A stretch of DNA of 45,725 nucleotides from DASXYG01 sp036502625 (lineage in GTDB: Bacteria > Actinomycetota > Actinomycetes > Streptosporangiales > Streptosporangiaceae). Positions 27,274 to 35,446 of the stretch are shown here, piece by piece (position 1 is the first letter of the stretch; every line of letters starts with the position of its first letter). The position numbers and the translations under genes were made by a program. Location of the stretch: assembly GCA_036502625.1 (NCBI GenBank), contig DASXYG010000088.1:1-45725 (forward strand). The letters run 5' to 3'. Under the pieces are notes generated by a model. The model ran no database searches. It was not told the DNA's origin and worked only from the letters and a program-made list of their open reading frames with translations.

Positions 27274-28710
27274 TTACTCGCCGATGTAGGACATGACGTG
27301 CTTGATCCGGGTGTAGTCCTCGAACCCGTACATCGACAGGTCCTTGCCGTAGCCCGAGTGGCCGAAGCCGCCGTGCGGCATCTCGGCGACGAGCGGGATG
27401 TGCGTGTTGATCCACACGCATCCGAAGTCGAGCTTCTTCGCCATCCGCATGGCGCGCCCGTGGTCGCGCGTCCACACGCTGGACGCCAGGCCGTACTCGA
27501 CGCCGTTGGCCCAGGCCAGCGCCTGCGCCTCGTCGTCGAACGCCTGCACGGTGACGACCGGTCCGAAGACCTCGTTCTGCACCATCTCGTCGTCCTGGCG
27601 CAGGCCGCCGACGACGGTCGGGGCGAACAGGTAGCCGCGGTCCCCCACGCGGCCGCCGCCCGCGAGCACCGACGCGTGGTCGGGCGTGCGGTTCAGGAAG
27701 CCGCTGACGCGGTCGAGCTGGTTCGCGTTGTTCAGCGGGCCGTAGTCGGCGTCGGTGTTGTCGGGCCCGCCGACGGTGGTGCCGCGCGCCTGCTCGGCGA
27801 GCGCCGCGGAGAAGTCGTCCGCGAGCCGCCCGGCGACCAGCACGCGGGTGGCGGCCGTGCAGTCCTGGCCGGCGTTGAAGTACGCGGCCTCGGCGATGCC
27901 GCGCGCGGCGGTCTCCACGTCGGCGTCGTCGAAGACGATCACCGGCGCCTTGCCGCCGAGCTCCAGGTGCACCCGCTTGAGGTCGTCCGCGGCGGACCTG
28001 GCGACCTGCATGCCGGCCCGGACGCTGCCGGTGATGGACACCATCCGCGGAACCGGGTGGGAGATCAGGTTCGCGCCGGTGTCGCGGTCGCCGCAGATGA
28101 CGTTGAAGACGCCCGCGGGCAGGAACTCGGCGGCGATCTCGGCCATCATCAGCGTGGTGACCGGGGTCGTGTCCGAAGGCTTCAGCACCACGGTGTTGCC
28201 CGCCGCCAGCGCCGGCGCGAACTTCCACGCGGCCATCAGCATCGGGTAGTTCCACGGCGTGACCTGCGCGCACACGCCGACGGGCTCGCGGCGGATGGAC
28301 GACGTGTGGTCGGCCATGTACTCCGCGGAGGCGCGGCCCTCGAGGACGCGCGCGGCCCCGGCGAAGAACCTGATGTGGTCGACCAGCATCGGGATCTCTT
28401 CGGACATGGTCAGCGCGAGCGGCTTGCCGCAGTTCTGCGACTCGGCCGCGACGAGCTCCTCCGCGCGCGCCTCCAGGGCGTCGGCGAAGCGGAAAAGGGC
28501 CAGGCTGCGCTCGGACGGCGTGGTGTCGCCCCAGGACTCGAAGGCCGTGCTCGCGGCCGCGAACGCCGCGTCGATGTCCTCCTTGCCGGAGACCGGCGCC
28601 TCCGCGAAGGCGGTTCCGGTAGCCGGGTCGATCAGCTCGGCCGTACGTCCCTCCGCGGAATCGGTGTGGTCCCCGTTCACGAAGTTCCTCAGACGGCGTG
28701 GCGTGGACAA
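27274..28710 (-). CDS. Aminoaldehyde (gamma-aminobutyraldehyde) dehydrogenase
   Basis: 478-residue NAD-dependent aldehyde dehydrogenase that should oxidise 4-aminobutyraldehyde to GABA. Motifs are VTPWNYPMLMAAWKFAPALAAGN, SITGSVRAG, ELGGKAP (general base), NAGQDCTA (nucleophile Cys), and EVFGPVVTV. Start: TTG 28710, chosen because GGAGG lies 6 nt upstream; this gives MSTPRRLRNFVNG, the expected family N-terminus. Upstream ATGs extend through the promoter region and are rejected. It is divergent from the Lrp gene and heads a leftward run with potA-potD-potB-potC and the FAD oxidoreductase. The substrate assignment rests on sequence type (PatD/Prr-like) plus context; betaine aldehyde dehydrogenase activity is an alternative. 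Confidence 0.88.
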   Translation of the reverse strand: MSTPRRLRNFVNGDHTDSAEGRTAELIDPATGTAFAEAPVSGKEDIDAAFAAASTAFESWGDTTPSERSLALFRFADALEARAEELVAAESQNCGKPLALTMSEEIPMLVDHIRFFAGAARVLEGRASAEYMADHTSSIRREPVGVCAQVTPWNYPMLMAAWKFAPALAAGNTVVLKPSDTTPVTTLMMAEIAAEFLPAGVFNVICGDRDTGANLISHPVPRMVSITGSVRAGMQVARSAADDLKRVHLELGGKAPVIVFDDADVETAARGIAEAAYFNAGQDCTAATRVLVAGRLADDFSAALAEQARGTTVGGPDNTDADYGPLNNANQLDRVSGFLNRTPDHASVLAGGGRVGDRGYLFAPTVVGGLRQDDEMVQNEVFGPVVTVQAFDDEAQALAWANGVEYGLASSVWTRDHGRAMRMAKKLDFGCVWINTHIPLVAEMPHGGFGHSGYGKDLSMYGFEDYTRIKHVMSYIGE

Positions 28711-28758
28711 GATCGGCCTCCAGGCGAATACGGCTCGGCTTGTTTGCCCCGACATTGA

Positions 28759-28772
28759 CAGATGGCGATCTG
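28759..28772. promoter_or_regulatory. Inverted repeat CAGAT-GGCG-ATCTG in the dehydrogenase promoter
   Basis: Perfect 5-bp arms around GGCG. On the minus strand, TTGTCA (28775-28780) and CAATGT lie 17 bp apart and could be the -35 and -10 for the aldehyde dehydrogenase-pot operon. The repeat fills the spacer between them, a classical repressor position. The Lrp protein encoded next door is the obvious candidate. Confidence 0.45.
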
Positions 28773-28820
28773 CATGACAAGTGATTCCGTCGTAAAGGTG
28801 GGATACTGCAACGGAATCCC

Positions 28821-28853
28821 TTGACAAAGGACACAGGACTGCAACATTGTCCT
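28821..28853 (+). promoter_or_regulatory. Promoter and inverted repeat upstream of the Lrp gene
   Basis: TTGACA at 28821-28826 is a consensus -35; CATTGT at 28845-28850 follows with 18-bp spacing as a -10. Overlapping it, AGGACA (28828-28833) and TGTCCT (28848-28853) form an inverted repeat with a 14-bp spacer. Autoregulation by Lrp is a natural reading. Confidence 0.5.
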
Positions 28854-28869
28854 CACGAGGAGGCGAGAT

Positions 28870-29388
28870 ATGGCGACCCGTTCGGGAGCCGAGTCACGTG
28901 ATCGGGCTGCCGCCGAGCAACGGCGGCGCGAACCGGCCGGAAACGCCGGCCTCGACGACACCGCCAAGCGGATCATCGAGCAGCTCCAGCAGGACGGGCG
29001 ACGATCGTACGCCGAGATCGGCAAGGCCGTCGGGCTGTCCGAGGCCGCCGTGCGCCAGCGGGTCCAGCGGCTGCGCGACTCGGGTTTCATCCAGATCGTC
29101 GGGGTCACCGACCCGCTGATGATGGGGTTCCCCCGGCAGTCGATGATCGGCCTGAAATGCACGGGCGACATCGACAAGGTCGCCGACCGGCTCGCCTCCA
29201 TGGACGCGATCGACTACGTCGTCGTCACGGCCGGGTCGTTCGACGTCCTGGTGGAGGTGGTCTGCGAGGACGACGACCACCTGCTGGAACTGCTGAAGCT
29301 GATCCGGTCCATCGACGGCGTGCTCACCACGGAGAGCTTCGTCTACCTCAAGCTCCGCAAGCAGACCTACTCATGGGGGACACGGTGA
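28870..29388 (+). CDS. Lrp/AsnC-family transcriptional regulator
   Basis: 172-residue regulator. A basic, disordered 26-residue N-terminal extension precedes the winged HTH (LDDTAKRIIEQLQQDGRRSYAEIGKAVGLSEAAVRQRVQRL, residues about 28-70), followed by the RAM ligand/oligomerisation domain (DIDKVADRL, AIDYVVVTAGSFDVLVEVVCEDDDHLLELL). ATG 28870 has GAGGAGG upstream. It lies between divergent polyamine genes and overlaps the aminotransferase behind it, so it probably responds to an amine or amino acid and controls both directions. Ligand not identifiable. Confidence 0.93.
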   Translation: MATRSGAESRDRAAAEQRRREPAGNAGLDDTAKRIIEQLQQDGRRSYAEIGKAVGLSEAAVRQRVQRLRDSGFIQIVGVTDPLMMGFPRQSMIGLKCTGDIDKVADRLASMDAIDYVVVTAGSFDVLVEVVCEDDDHLLELLKLIRSIDGVLTTESFVYLKLRKQTYSWGTR

Positions 29389-30779
29389 CCCACACACCAG
29401 CTCCGACGCCCGACGGCGGCCGGCTCCAGGACGCGGCGAAGCAGCACCTCTGGATGCACTTCACCCGCATGTCCACGTACACGGACGGCGAGATCCCGGT
29501 CATCGTCCGCGGCGAGGGCCCGTACGTCTTCGACGCGCACGGGAAGCGCTACCTCGACGGGCTGTCCGGCCTCTACCTGTCGCAGCTCGGCCACGGCCGC
29601 CAGGAGCTCGCCCAGGCCGCGGCCGACCAGGCGGCGCAGATCGCGTACGTGCCGCTGTGGTCCTACGCCCACCCGAAGGCCATCGAGCTGGCCGAGCGCC
29701 TGGGCACGCTCGCCCCCGGCGACCTCAACCGGGTGTTCTTCACCACCGGCGGCTCCGAGGCGGTCGAGTCGGCCTGGAAGCTGGCCCGGCAGTACTTCAG
29801 GACCATCGGCCAGCCCGGCAGGTACAAGGTGCTCAGCCGCAACGTGGCCTACCACGGCACCACCATGGGCGCGCTGTCGATCACCGGGATCCCGGACATC
29901 AAGGCCATGTTCGAGCCGCTGGTGCCCGGCGCGGTGAAGGTGCCGAACACGAACTTCTACCGGCCGCCGTCGACGTTCACCGGCACGACGTACGACGAGT
30001 TCGGCCAGTGGGCGGCCAACGCGATCGAGGAGACCATCCTCCTCGAAGGCCCGGAGACCGTCGCGGCGATCTACCTGGAGCCGGTGCAGAACGCCGGCGG
30101 CTGCTTCACGCCGCCGCCCGGCTACTTCGCCCGGGTGCGCGAGATCTGCGACAAGTACGGCGTGCTGCTGGTCTCCGACGAGGTCATCTGCGCGTTCGGC
30201 CGCATCGGGCACTACTTCGGCTCGCTGCGCTACGGCTACCAGCCGGACATCATCACGTTCGCGAAGGGCGTCACGTCCGGCTACGTACCGCTCGGCGGCA
30301 TGGTGGTCAGCGACCGGATCATGGAGCCGTTCACCAAGGGCGACACCACCTTCCTGCACGGCATCACGTTCGCCGGGCACCCGGTGTCCAGCGCCGTCGC
30401 GCTCGCCAACCTCGACGTCTTCGAGTCCGACGGCATCCTGGAGAACGTCCGCGCCAACGAGGGCCTGTTCCGCGCCACCATGGACAAGCTGGCCGACCTG
30501 CCGATCGTCGGCGACATCCGCGGCGAGGGCTACTTCCTGGCCATCGAGCTCGTCAAGGACAAGGCCACCAAGGAGACGTTCGACGAGGACGAGTGCGAGC
30601 GGCTGCTGCGCGGCTTCCTGTCCCCCGCGCTGTACGAGGCCGGGCTGATCTGCCGCGCCGACGACCGCGGCGACCCCGTCATCCAGCTCTCCCCGCCGCT
30701 GATCTGCGGCCCCGACCACTTCACCGAGATCGAGCGGATCCTCCGCGACGTCCTCACCGCGGCCTGGGCGCGCCTGTAG
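29385..30779 (+). CDS. Class III diamine aminotransferase (SpuC/putrescine-pyruvate type)
   Basis: 464-residue PLP enzyme with LQDAAKQHLWMHFTRMS, GKRYLDGLSGLYLSQLGHG, FTTGGSEAVESAWKLAR, AYHGTTMGALSITG, VSDEVICAFGRIG (PLP Asp) and ITFAKGVTSGYVPLGG (PLP Lys). The DEVICAFGR form is characteristic of pyruvate-using diamine/omega aminotransferases such as SpuC. Start GTG 29385 overlaps the Lrp stop (GTGA) and has GGGGGA upstream; an ATG at 29373 is also in frame. Products would be 4-aminobutyraldehyde from putrescine or 3-aminopropanal from 1,3-diaminopropane, both feeding the divergent dehydrogenase. A strong hairpin follows at 30823. Confidence 0.9.
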   Translation: MTHTPAPTPDGGRLQDAAKQHLWMHFTRMSTYTDGEIPVIVRGEGPYVFDAHGKRYLDGLSGLYLSQLGHGRQELAQAAADQAAQIAYVPLWSYAHPKAIELAERLGTLAPGDLNRVFFTTGGSEAVESAWKLARQYFRTIGQPGRYKVLSRNVAYHGTTMGALSITGIPDIKAMFEPLVPGAVKVPNTNFYRPPSTFTGTTYDEFGQWAANAIEETILLEGPETVAAIYLEPVQNAGGCFTPPPGYFARVREICDKYGVLLVSDEVICAFGRIGHYFGSLRYGYQPDIITFAKGVTSGYVPLGGMVVSDRIMEPFTKGDTTFLHGITFAGHPVSSAVALANLDVFESDGILENVRANEGLFRATMDKLADLPIVGDIRGEGYFLAIELVKDKATKETFDEDECERLLRGFLSPALYEAGLICRADDRGDPVIQLSPPLICGPDHFTEIERILRDVLTAAWARL

Positions 30780-30822
30780 AGGACGACCACCCGCACCCGC
30801 CCGACCCGGCGCCGAGCCTGAC

Positions 30823-30861
30823 GCGGGGCGCGCGCGTACCCCCGTGACGCGCGCGCCCCGC
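30823..30861 (+). terminator. Hairpin terminator after the aminotransferase
   Basis: Perfect 15-bp arms GCGGGGCGCGCGCGT / ACGCGCGCGCCCCGC with a 9-nt loop, 43 nt after the stop. It suggests that the dehydrogenase gene downstream has its own promoter in 30862-30930. Confidence 0.75.
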
Positions 30862-30938
30862 GGCATGTCCCGGCGCGCGCTTTCGTCGACCGACCAACTC
30901 GTCCGGCCTGCGAAAGGGCCGGGGACCGGAGGTTGCGC

Positions 30939-32867
30939 ATGGCTCGGTACAGCGATCGGGAACTCGGCATGCACGCCGGCATCACCCGGCGTGACTTCCT
31001 CGACGGCGTGGCGCTGACCGGCGCGGCCGCGGCGGCCACGGCGGCCGTGCCGCTGCTCGGCGCCGGAACGGCGGACGCGGCCACCCGTACGGCCGCGGAC
31101 TACCCGCCCGCGCGCACCGGCATCCGGGGCCAGCAGCCCGGTTCCTACGACGTCGGCCACGCCGTGCGCGACGGCGACTTCGACCCCGGCCGGGTGCGCG
31201 ACACCGGCGAGCGGTACGACCTCGTCGTCGTCGGCGGCGGCATGAGCGGCCTGGCCGCGGCGTACTACTTCCGGCAGGCGCACGGCCGCCGGGCGCGCGT
31301 GCTGATCCTGGAGGCGCTCGACGACGTCGGCGGCCACGCGCGGCGCAACGAGTTCACCGAGCGCGGCCGGACGATGCTGTGCAACGGCGGCACGTTCGAC
31401 ATCGACCGGCCCAGCACCTGGACGCCCGTCGCCCGGCGGATGCTGGACGACCTGGGCGTCGACCTCGGGAGGCTCGGCAAGGTCGCCGACTACTCCGTGT
31501 ACGACAAGTACGGCCTCGGCTCTGGCTACTTCTTCGACGCCGAGCACTGGGCGGGCGAGCGGCTGGTCGTCGGCGGCGCCAAGGAGGCGTGGCAGGACCA
31601 GGTGGCCCGCTTCCCGATGTCCGCGCGCGGCCGCGCCGACCTCGTACGGATCTACGGGACGGCCACCGACTACTACCCGGGGCTGTCCGACGCGGCGAAG
31701 AAGGACCGGCTCGCGCGCATCAGCTACCGCGACTACCTGCGCACGCTCGTCGGCGCGGGCGACGAGGCGCTGGCGTTCTGCGCACGCGCCACCGAGGACC
31801 TCTGGGGCGTGCAGATCGAGCGGGTCGCCGCCGGCGACGCCTGGGCCACCGGGCAGCCCGGCTTCGACGGCCTCAAGCTCGCCCCGACGCCGTACCCGGG
31901 CATCGGCGACACGCCGCGCATGCACCTGGAGGCGGCGGACTCCGACGGCTTCTACTACTTCCCCGACGGCAACGCCTCGGTGGCACGGCTGCTCGCCGAC
32001 CGGCTGGTGCCCGGCTTCCTCAACGGCCACGAGACGATGACGCACGTCGTGTCCGCGCGCGCCGACTACGCACGCCTGGACGTCCCCGGCTCGCCCGTAC
32101 GGATCAGGCGCAACGCGACCGCGTTCGACGTACGGCACGTCGCCGAGTCGCACCCCGGCCGCGGCGTCACCGTCAGCTACTCCAGCGGCGGCCGCAGCTA
32201 CCGGGTGCACGCCGACAACGTCGTGATGGCCTGCTGGAACGCGGTGTCCAGCTACGTCGTGCGCGGGCTGCCGGCCGAGCAGGTGGACGCCATGCGCTAC
32301 GGCGTGAAGGTGCCGCTGCTGTACGCGCGCGCCGTGCTGCGCGACTGGCGGCCGTTCACGCGGGCGTTGGTGTCGGACATCAGCAGCCCGACGATGTACT
32401 GGAGCAGTTTCGGGCTGAACATCCCGACGAGGATCGGCGCGTACGCCTCCCCCACCCGTCCGGACGAGCCCAACGTCGTGACGTTCTACCGCACGCCCAA
32501 CAAGCCGGGCCAGGACCTGCCCTGCCGCGACCAGCACCGGGCCGGGCGGGGCGAGCTGATCAAGACGCCCTTCGCGGACTTCGAGCGGGAGATCCGCGAC
32601 GCGCTGGCCCGGTCGCTCGGCGCGCACGGCCTCGACCCGGCGCGGGACATCACCGCCATCACCGTCAACCGGTGGGCGCACGGCTACGCGTACGAGTACA
32701 ACTCCCTGGACGACCCGGCGATCTTCAAACCCGCTGACGAGCAGCCGTACACGCTGGCCCGGCGTCCGCACGGCCGCATCACGATCGCGAACTCCGACGC
32801 CCAGGCGTTCGCCTACACCCACGCCGCATGGGACGCCGCGCACCGCGCGGTCTCCGAGCTCCCCTAG
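30939..32867 (+). CDS. Tat-exported FAD-dependent spermidine dehydrogenase-like protein
   Basis: 642-residue FAD protein. The N-terminus has a twin-arginine signal, GITRRDFLDG (Arg17-Arg18), then a hydrophobic segment ending in ADA near residue 47. The dinucleotide-binding motif is VVVGGGMSGLAAAYYFR followed by ALDDVGGHARRNEF. The C-terminal NSDAQAFAYTHAAWDAAHRA is typical of the spermidine dehydrogenase group. Such enzymes cut spermidine to 4-aminobutyraldehyde and 1,3-diaminopropane outside the cytosol with an artificial or quinone-type acceptor. GGAGG lies 6 nt before ATG 30939; a TTG at 30933 is less likely. Beside the Lrp/aminotransferase/aminoaldehyde dehydrogenase genes it would start spermidine degradation. 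Activity is not proven. Confidence 0.82.
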   Translation: MARYSDRELGMHAGITRRDFLDGVALTGAAAAATAAVPLLGAGTADAATRTAADYPPARTGIRGQQPGSYDVGHAVRDGDFDPGRVRDTGERYDLVVVGGGMSGLAAAYYFRQAHGRRARVLILEALDDVGGHARRNEFTERGRTMLCNGGTFDIDRPSTWTPVARRMLDDLGVDLGRLGKVADYSVYDKYGLGSGYFFDAEHWAGERLVVGGAKEAWQDQVARFPMSARGRADLVRIYGTATDYYPGLSDAAKKDRLARISYRDYLRTLVGAGDEALAFCARATEDLWGVQIERVAAGDAWATGQPGFDGLKLAPTPYPGIGDTPRMHLEAADSDGFYYFPDGNASVARLLADRLVPGFLNGHETMTHVVSARADYARLDVPGSPVRIRRNATAFDVRHVAESHPGRGVTVSYSSGGRSYRVHADNVVMACWNAVSSYVVRGLPAEQVDAMRYGVKVPLLYARAVLRDWRPFTRALVSDISSPTMYWSSFGLNIPTRIGAYASPTRPDEPNVVTFYRTPNKPGQDLPCRDQHRAGRGELIKTPFADFEREIRDALARSLGAHGLDPARDITAITVNRWAHGYAYEYNSLDDPAIFKPADEQPYTLARRPHGRITIANSDAQAFAYTHAAWDAAHRAVSELP

Positions 32868-32891
32868 CCGCGCGGCTCAGGGGCGGCCGGC

Positions 32892-33296
32892 TCACGCGTC
32901 GACGTGCTGGCACCACCAGACGGTCTTGCCGGTGCCGGACGGCGCGGGGTCGGTGCCCCAGTCGTGGGCGTACGCCTCGACCAGGGCGATGCCGCGGTAG
33001 TTCTCCTCCGTACGCGCGGGGTGGCAGCGGACCGGAGGGCGCGGGTCACCGTCGGTGACCTCCACGCGGAGGTGGCCGGCGGACAGGCGCACCACGGTGT
33101 CGATGGTGCTGCCCGCGTGCACGACGGCGTTGGTGACGACCTCGGACATCAGCAGCACGGCATCGGAGATCGTCTCCTCGTCCACGCCCCAGGCGCGGAG
33201 GAGGCGGCGTACGGCGGCGCGGGCGGAAGCGGGCGTGCGCTCGTCCGGCGCCCATGAGCGCTCGGCCGTCCGTACCGGGAGGGTCGTCGTCGGCAT
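32892..33296 (-). CDS. RsbW-like ATP-binding protein (HATPase_c_2)
   Basis: 134-residue single-domain GHKL ATPase of the RsbW/SpoIIAB type common in actinomycetes. The N-box is LLMSEVVTNAVVHAG, VEVTDGDPRPP holds the nucleotide-contacting Asp, and RGIALVEAYAHDWGT is the glycine-rich end. Start ATG 33296; the extension to 33446 is not supported. Such orphan proteins may act as anti-sigma factors or regulatory kinases; no sigma factor or anti-anti-sigma partner lies nearby. It is convergent with the spermidine dehydrogenase gene (24 bp apart). Confidence 0.85.
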   Translation of the reverse strand: MPTTTLPVRTAERSWAPDERTPASARAAVRRLLRAWGVDEETISDAVLLMSEVVTNAVVHAGSTIDTVVRLSAGHLRVEVTDGDPRPPVRCHPARTEENYRGIALVEAYAHDWGTDPAPSGTGKTVWWCQHVDA

Positions 33297-33525
33297 TGGT
33301 GCTCTTTCCGCCGGAGACAGATGCGCCGGCCTCATATCGTGACGATCGTCGTTGAGGCCACGTACGAAGCTAACCCGCAGGCAGGAGGCGTCCCCAGGGG
33401 CAGCTTGCATCGCGTGTGGTGCACGGAGCAGCAGATTGCACCTCAAGCGTCACGCATCGTACGGAATCGCACGTCGGGATCGCCTTCGCCGCCGGGCGTC
33501 CGGACGTTCCGGCGATTACGGACGG
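33297..33525. other. Intergenic region with no recognised gene
   Basis: 229 bp between two minus-strand genes. It holds the presumed promoter of the ATPase gene. Short ORFs on the plus strand lack ribosome-binding sites or domains. No terminator hairpin or RNA gene recognised. Confidence 0.5.
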
Positions 33526-33942
33526 TCAACCGAGCACGGCTCTAATATTTGCCGCGATCTTCTCGGCTTGGGCGTCGTCGTCGTATTTCGACCGCGGCCA
33601 GAAGAACCCGCGCAGGCCGTCCTTGCGGTTCCGCGGAACGACGTGGACGTGCAGGTGGGGGACGCTCTGGGAGACCACGTTGTTCATCGCCACGAACGAC
33701 CCGGCGGCCTCCATGGCGGCCGGCACCGCCGCCGAGAGCCGCTGCGCGCGGGCGAAGAACGGGCCGACGAGGTCGGCGGGGAGGTCCGGCAGCGTGGCGT
33801 AGTGCGCGCGCGGGACCAGCAGCGTGTGGCCGGGGAACAGCGGCCGGCTGTCGAGGAACGCGACGGCGACCTCGTCGTCGAGCACGATGTGCGCGGGACG
33901 GTCACCCGCGATGATCTCGCAGAACAGGCAGGCGCTGGTCAT
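33526..33942 (-). CDS. HIT-family nucleotide hydrolase
   Basis: 138-residue histidine-triad protein. CLFCEIIAG at the N-terminus, then FLDSRPLFPGHTLLVPRAHYATLPDL, and the catalytic HLHVHVVPR. A C-terminal WPRSKYDDD segment completes the fold. HIT hydrolases act on AMP-linked amines or dinucleoside polyphosphates. Start ATG 33942; an in-frame ATG at 33966 would add eight residues. It is divergent from the ABC exporter with only 41 bp between, so both promoters must overlap or be leaderless. Confidence 0.9.
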   Translation of the reverse strand: MTSACLFCEIIAGDRPAHIVLDDEVAVAFLDSRPLFPGHTLLVPRAHYATLPDLPADLVGPFFARAQRLSAAVPAAMEAAGSFVAMNNVVSQSVPHLHVHVVPRNRKDGLRGFFWPRSKYDDDAQAEKIAANIRAVLG

Positions 33943-33983
33943 CGGTGTCCCGTCCGATACGTCCACATGGCATCATCACCGGC

Positions 33984-34757
33984 ATGCCGCTGATCGAGAT
34001 CCGATCGCTGGGACACCGGTACGCGCGCCGAGGCCCCTGGGTGCTGCATGACGTCGAGCTGACGTTACCGGAAGGCGCGCTGGTCAGGGTCGTCGGGCGC
34101 AACGGGGCCGGGAAGTCCACGCTGCTCCGGCTGCTCACCGGGACGACCGCGCCGGCCCGCGGAAGCATCGCCGGCATTCCCGAGGCCGTCGGCTACGCGC
34201 CCGAGCGGTTCCCGCGCGGCCAGCCGTTCACCGTGCGCGCGTACCTCCGCCACATGGCCCGGCTGCGCGGCCTGCGGCGCGGCCCGGCGAAGGAGGCGGC
34301 CGCCGCGGTCACCGAGCGGCTGGCCATGACGGAGCTGCTGCGCACACCGCTGCGCGAGCTGTCCAAGGGCGCCGCGCACAAGGTCGGCCTCGCGCAGGCG
34401 TTCCTCGCGCCGTCCGGGCTGCTCGTGCTCGACGAGCCCTTCTCCGGCCTCGACGACCAGGCGCGCACCGCGGTCACCGCCATGATCAGGGAGGCCGCGC
34501 GCGACGACGCCGCCGTCGTGTTCAGCGCGCACGGCCCCACGCCCGGCCTCGCCGACGTCCCGCGCTGGCTGGTCGCCGACGGCGCCGTACGCGCGATCGC
34601 CCCGGACGAACCGGCCGGCGAGGCGGAGTCGGAGGCCGAGGCCGACGACGACCCGCCCCCGATCAGGATCGAGCTGACGGTGCCGGAGGACGAGGCCGAA
34701 CGGGTGGAGCGGTCGCTGCGGGCACGCGGCTACGAACCGCGGAGGGTCGCCGGATGA
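33984..34757 (+). CDS. ABC transporter ATP-binding protein (exporter type)
   Basis: 257-residue ATPase: Walker A GRNGAGKST, signature LSKGAAHKVGLAQAF (LSKG in place of LSGG), Walker B LLVLDEPFSGLD, switch His in SAHG. The last 50 residues are acidic (AGEAESEAEADDDPPP) and then form an extra small domain. Start ATG 33984 (MPLIEIRSL); the frame extends upstream but only into the HIT promoter. Overlaps the permease gene by 4 nt (ATGA). Substrate unknown. Confidence 0.88.
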   Translation: MPLIEIRSLGHRYARRGPWVLHDVELTLPEGALVRVVGRNGAGKSTLLRLLTGTTAPARGSIAGIPEAVGYAPERFPRGQPFTVRAYLRHMARLRGLRRGPAKEAAAAVTERLAMTELLRTPLRELSKGAAHKVGLAQAFLAPSGLLVLDEPFSGLDDQARTAVTAMIREAARDDAAVVFSAHGPTPGLADVPRWLVADGAVRAIAPDEPAGEAESEAEADDDPPPIRIELTVPEDEAERVERSLRARGYEPRRVAG

Positions 34758-35446
34758 TCCGCGCGGCAACGGTGGCGCGGTTCCAGATCGCCGGCTACAC
34801 GCGCTCGGGCCAGGTGCTGTTCCCGCTGGTGGTGCTGGCGCTGATCATCGCCGCGCAGAGCGGCATGCCGTCCAGCCCCGCCTCGTCGTTCGCCGACGCC
34901 GCCGCGTTCGCGCTGCCCGTCTTCGCGCTGACGACCCATCAGATGCTCGGCGCCGAACCGGACGTCCAGCGCGCGCTCACCGCCGTGAACGCCGGGTCGC
35001 GGCGCGCGTACCTCGCCGGCGGGCTGCTCGCCGCCGTCGCGGTGAACCTCGTGTTCCTGCTGCTGAGCACGGCGTCCGCGCTGCGCGGCCCGCTCGGCGC
35101 GCACGTCCTCGTCGCCGGGAGCGTGCCGACCACCGTGCTGGTGGGGCTGGCCGTGCACCTGCTCACGCTGCTGCCGGGTGTGGCACTTGGCGCGCTGACC
35201 ACCCGTACGGTCACCGGCGACGCGCCGGCGGAGTACGTCGCGCTGGTCGGCGGCCTGCTGATCGCGGTGCTGCCCGGCCTGGCGAACGGCCCCGTCTCGT
35301 GGATCGCCGTGCCGCTGTTCCGGCTGCTGCGCGCCGCGAACGACCACCGGCTCGAACTGGCCGCGCCGGGCATCGCCGTGCACGTCGCGGTGTGGACGCT
35401 CGTGGTCACCGCGGCGTATCTGCTGCTCCGCCGCCGTAGCGCCTGA
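34754..35446 (+). CDS. ABC transporter membrane subunit (ABC-2 type)
   Basis: 230-residue integral membrane protein with about six hydrophobic helices (for example VLFPLVVLALIIAAQSGM, GLLAAVAVNLVFLLLSTA, WTLVVTAAYLLLRRR). Translationally coupled to the ATPase before it, so the two form an exporter. No substrate clue. Its 3' end runs 41 nt into the convergent DivIVA-repeat gene. Confidence 0.8.
   Translation: MIRAATVARFQIAGYTRSGQVLFPLVVLALIIAAQSGMPSSPASSFADAAAFALPVFALTTHQMLGAEPDVQRALTAVNAGSRRAYLAGGLLAAVAVNLVFLLLSTASALRGPLGAHVLVAGSVPTTVLVGLAVHLLTLLPGVALGALTTRTVTGDAPAEYVALVGGLLIAVLPGLANGPVSWIAVPLFRLLRAANDHRLELAAPGIAVHVAVWTLVVTAAYLLLRRRSA

Noticed and set aside
29367..32843. 1158-codon open frame on the minus strand opposite the aminotransferase and spermidine dehydrogenase genes
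   Set aside because: Mirror frame of two well-supported genes; composition shows no protein family and it crosses a terminator hairpin.
33321..33545. Small plus-strand ORF in the ATPase/HIT gap
   Set aside because: No ribosome-binding site, no domain, and it overlaps the HIT gene end.
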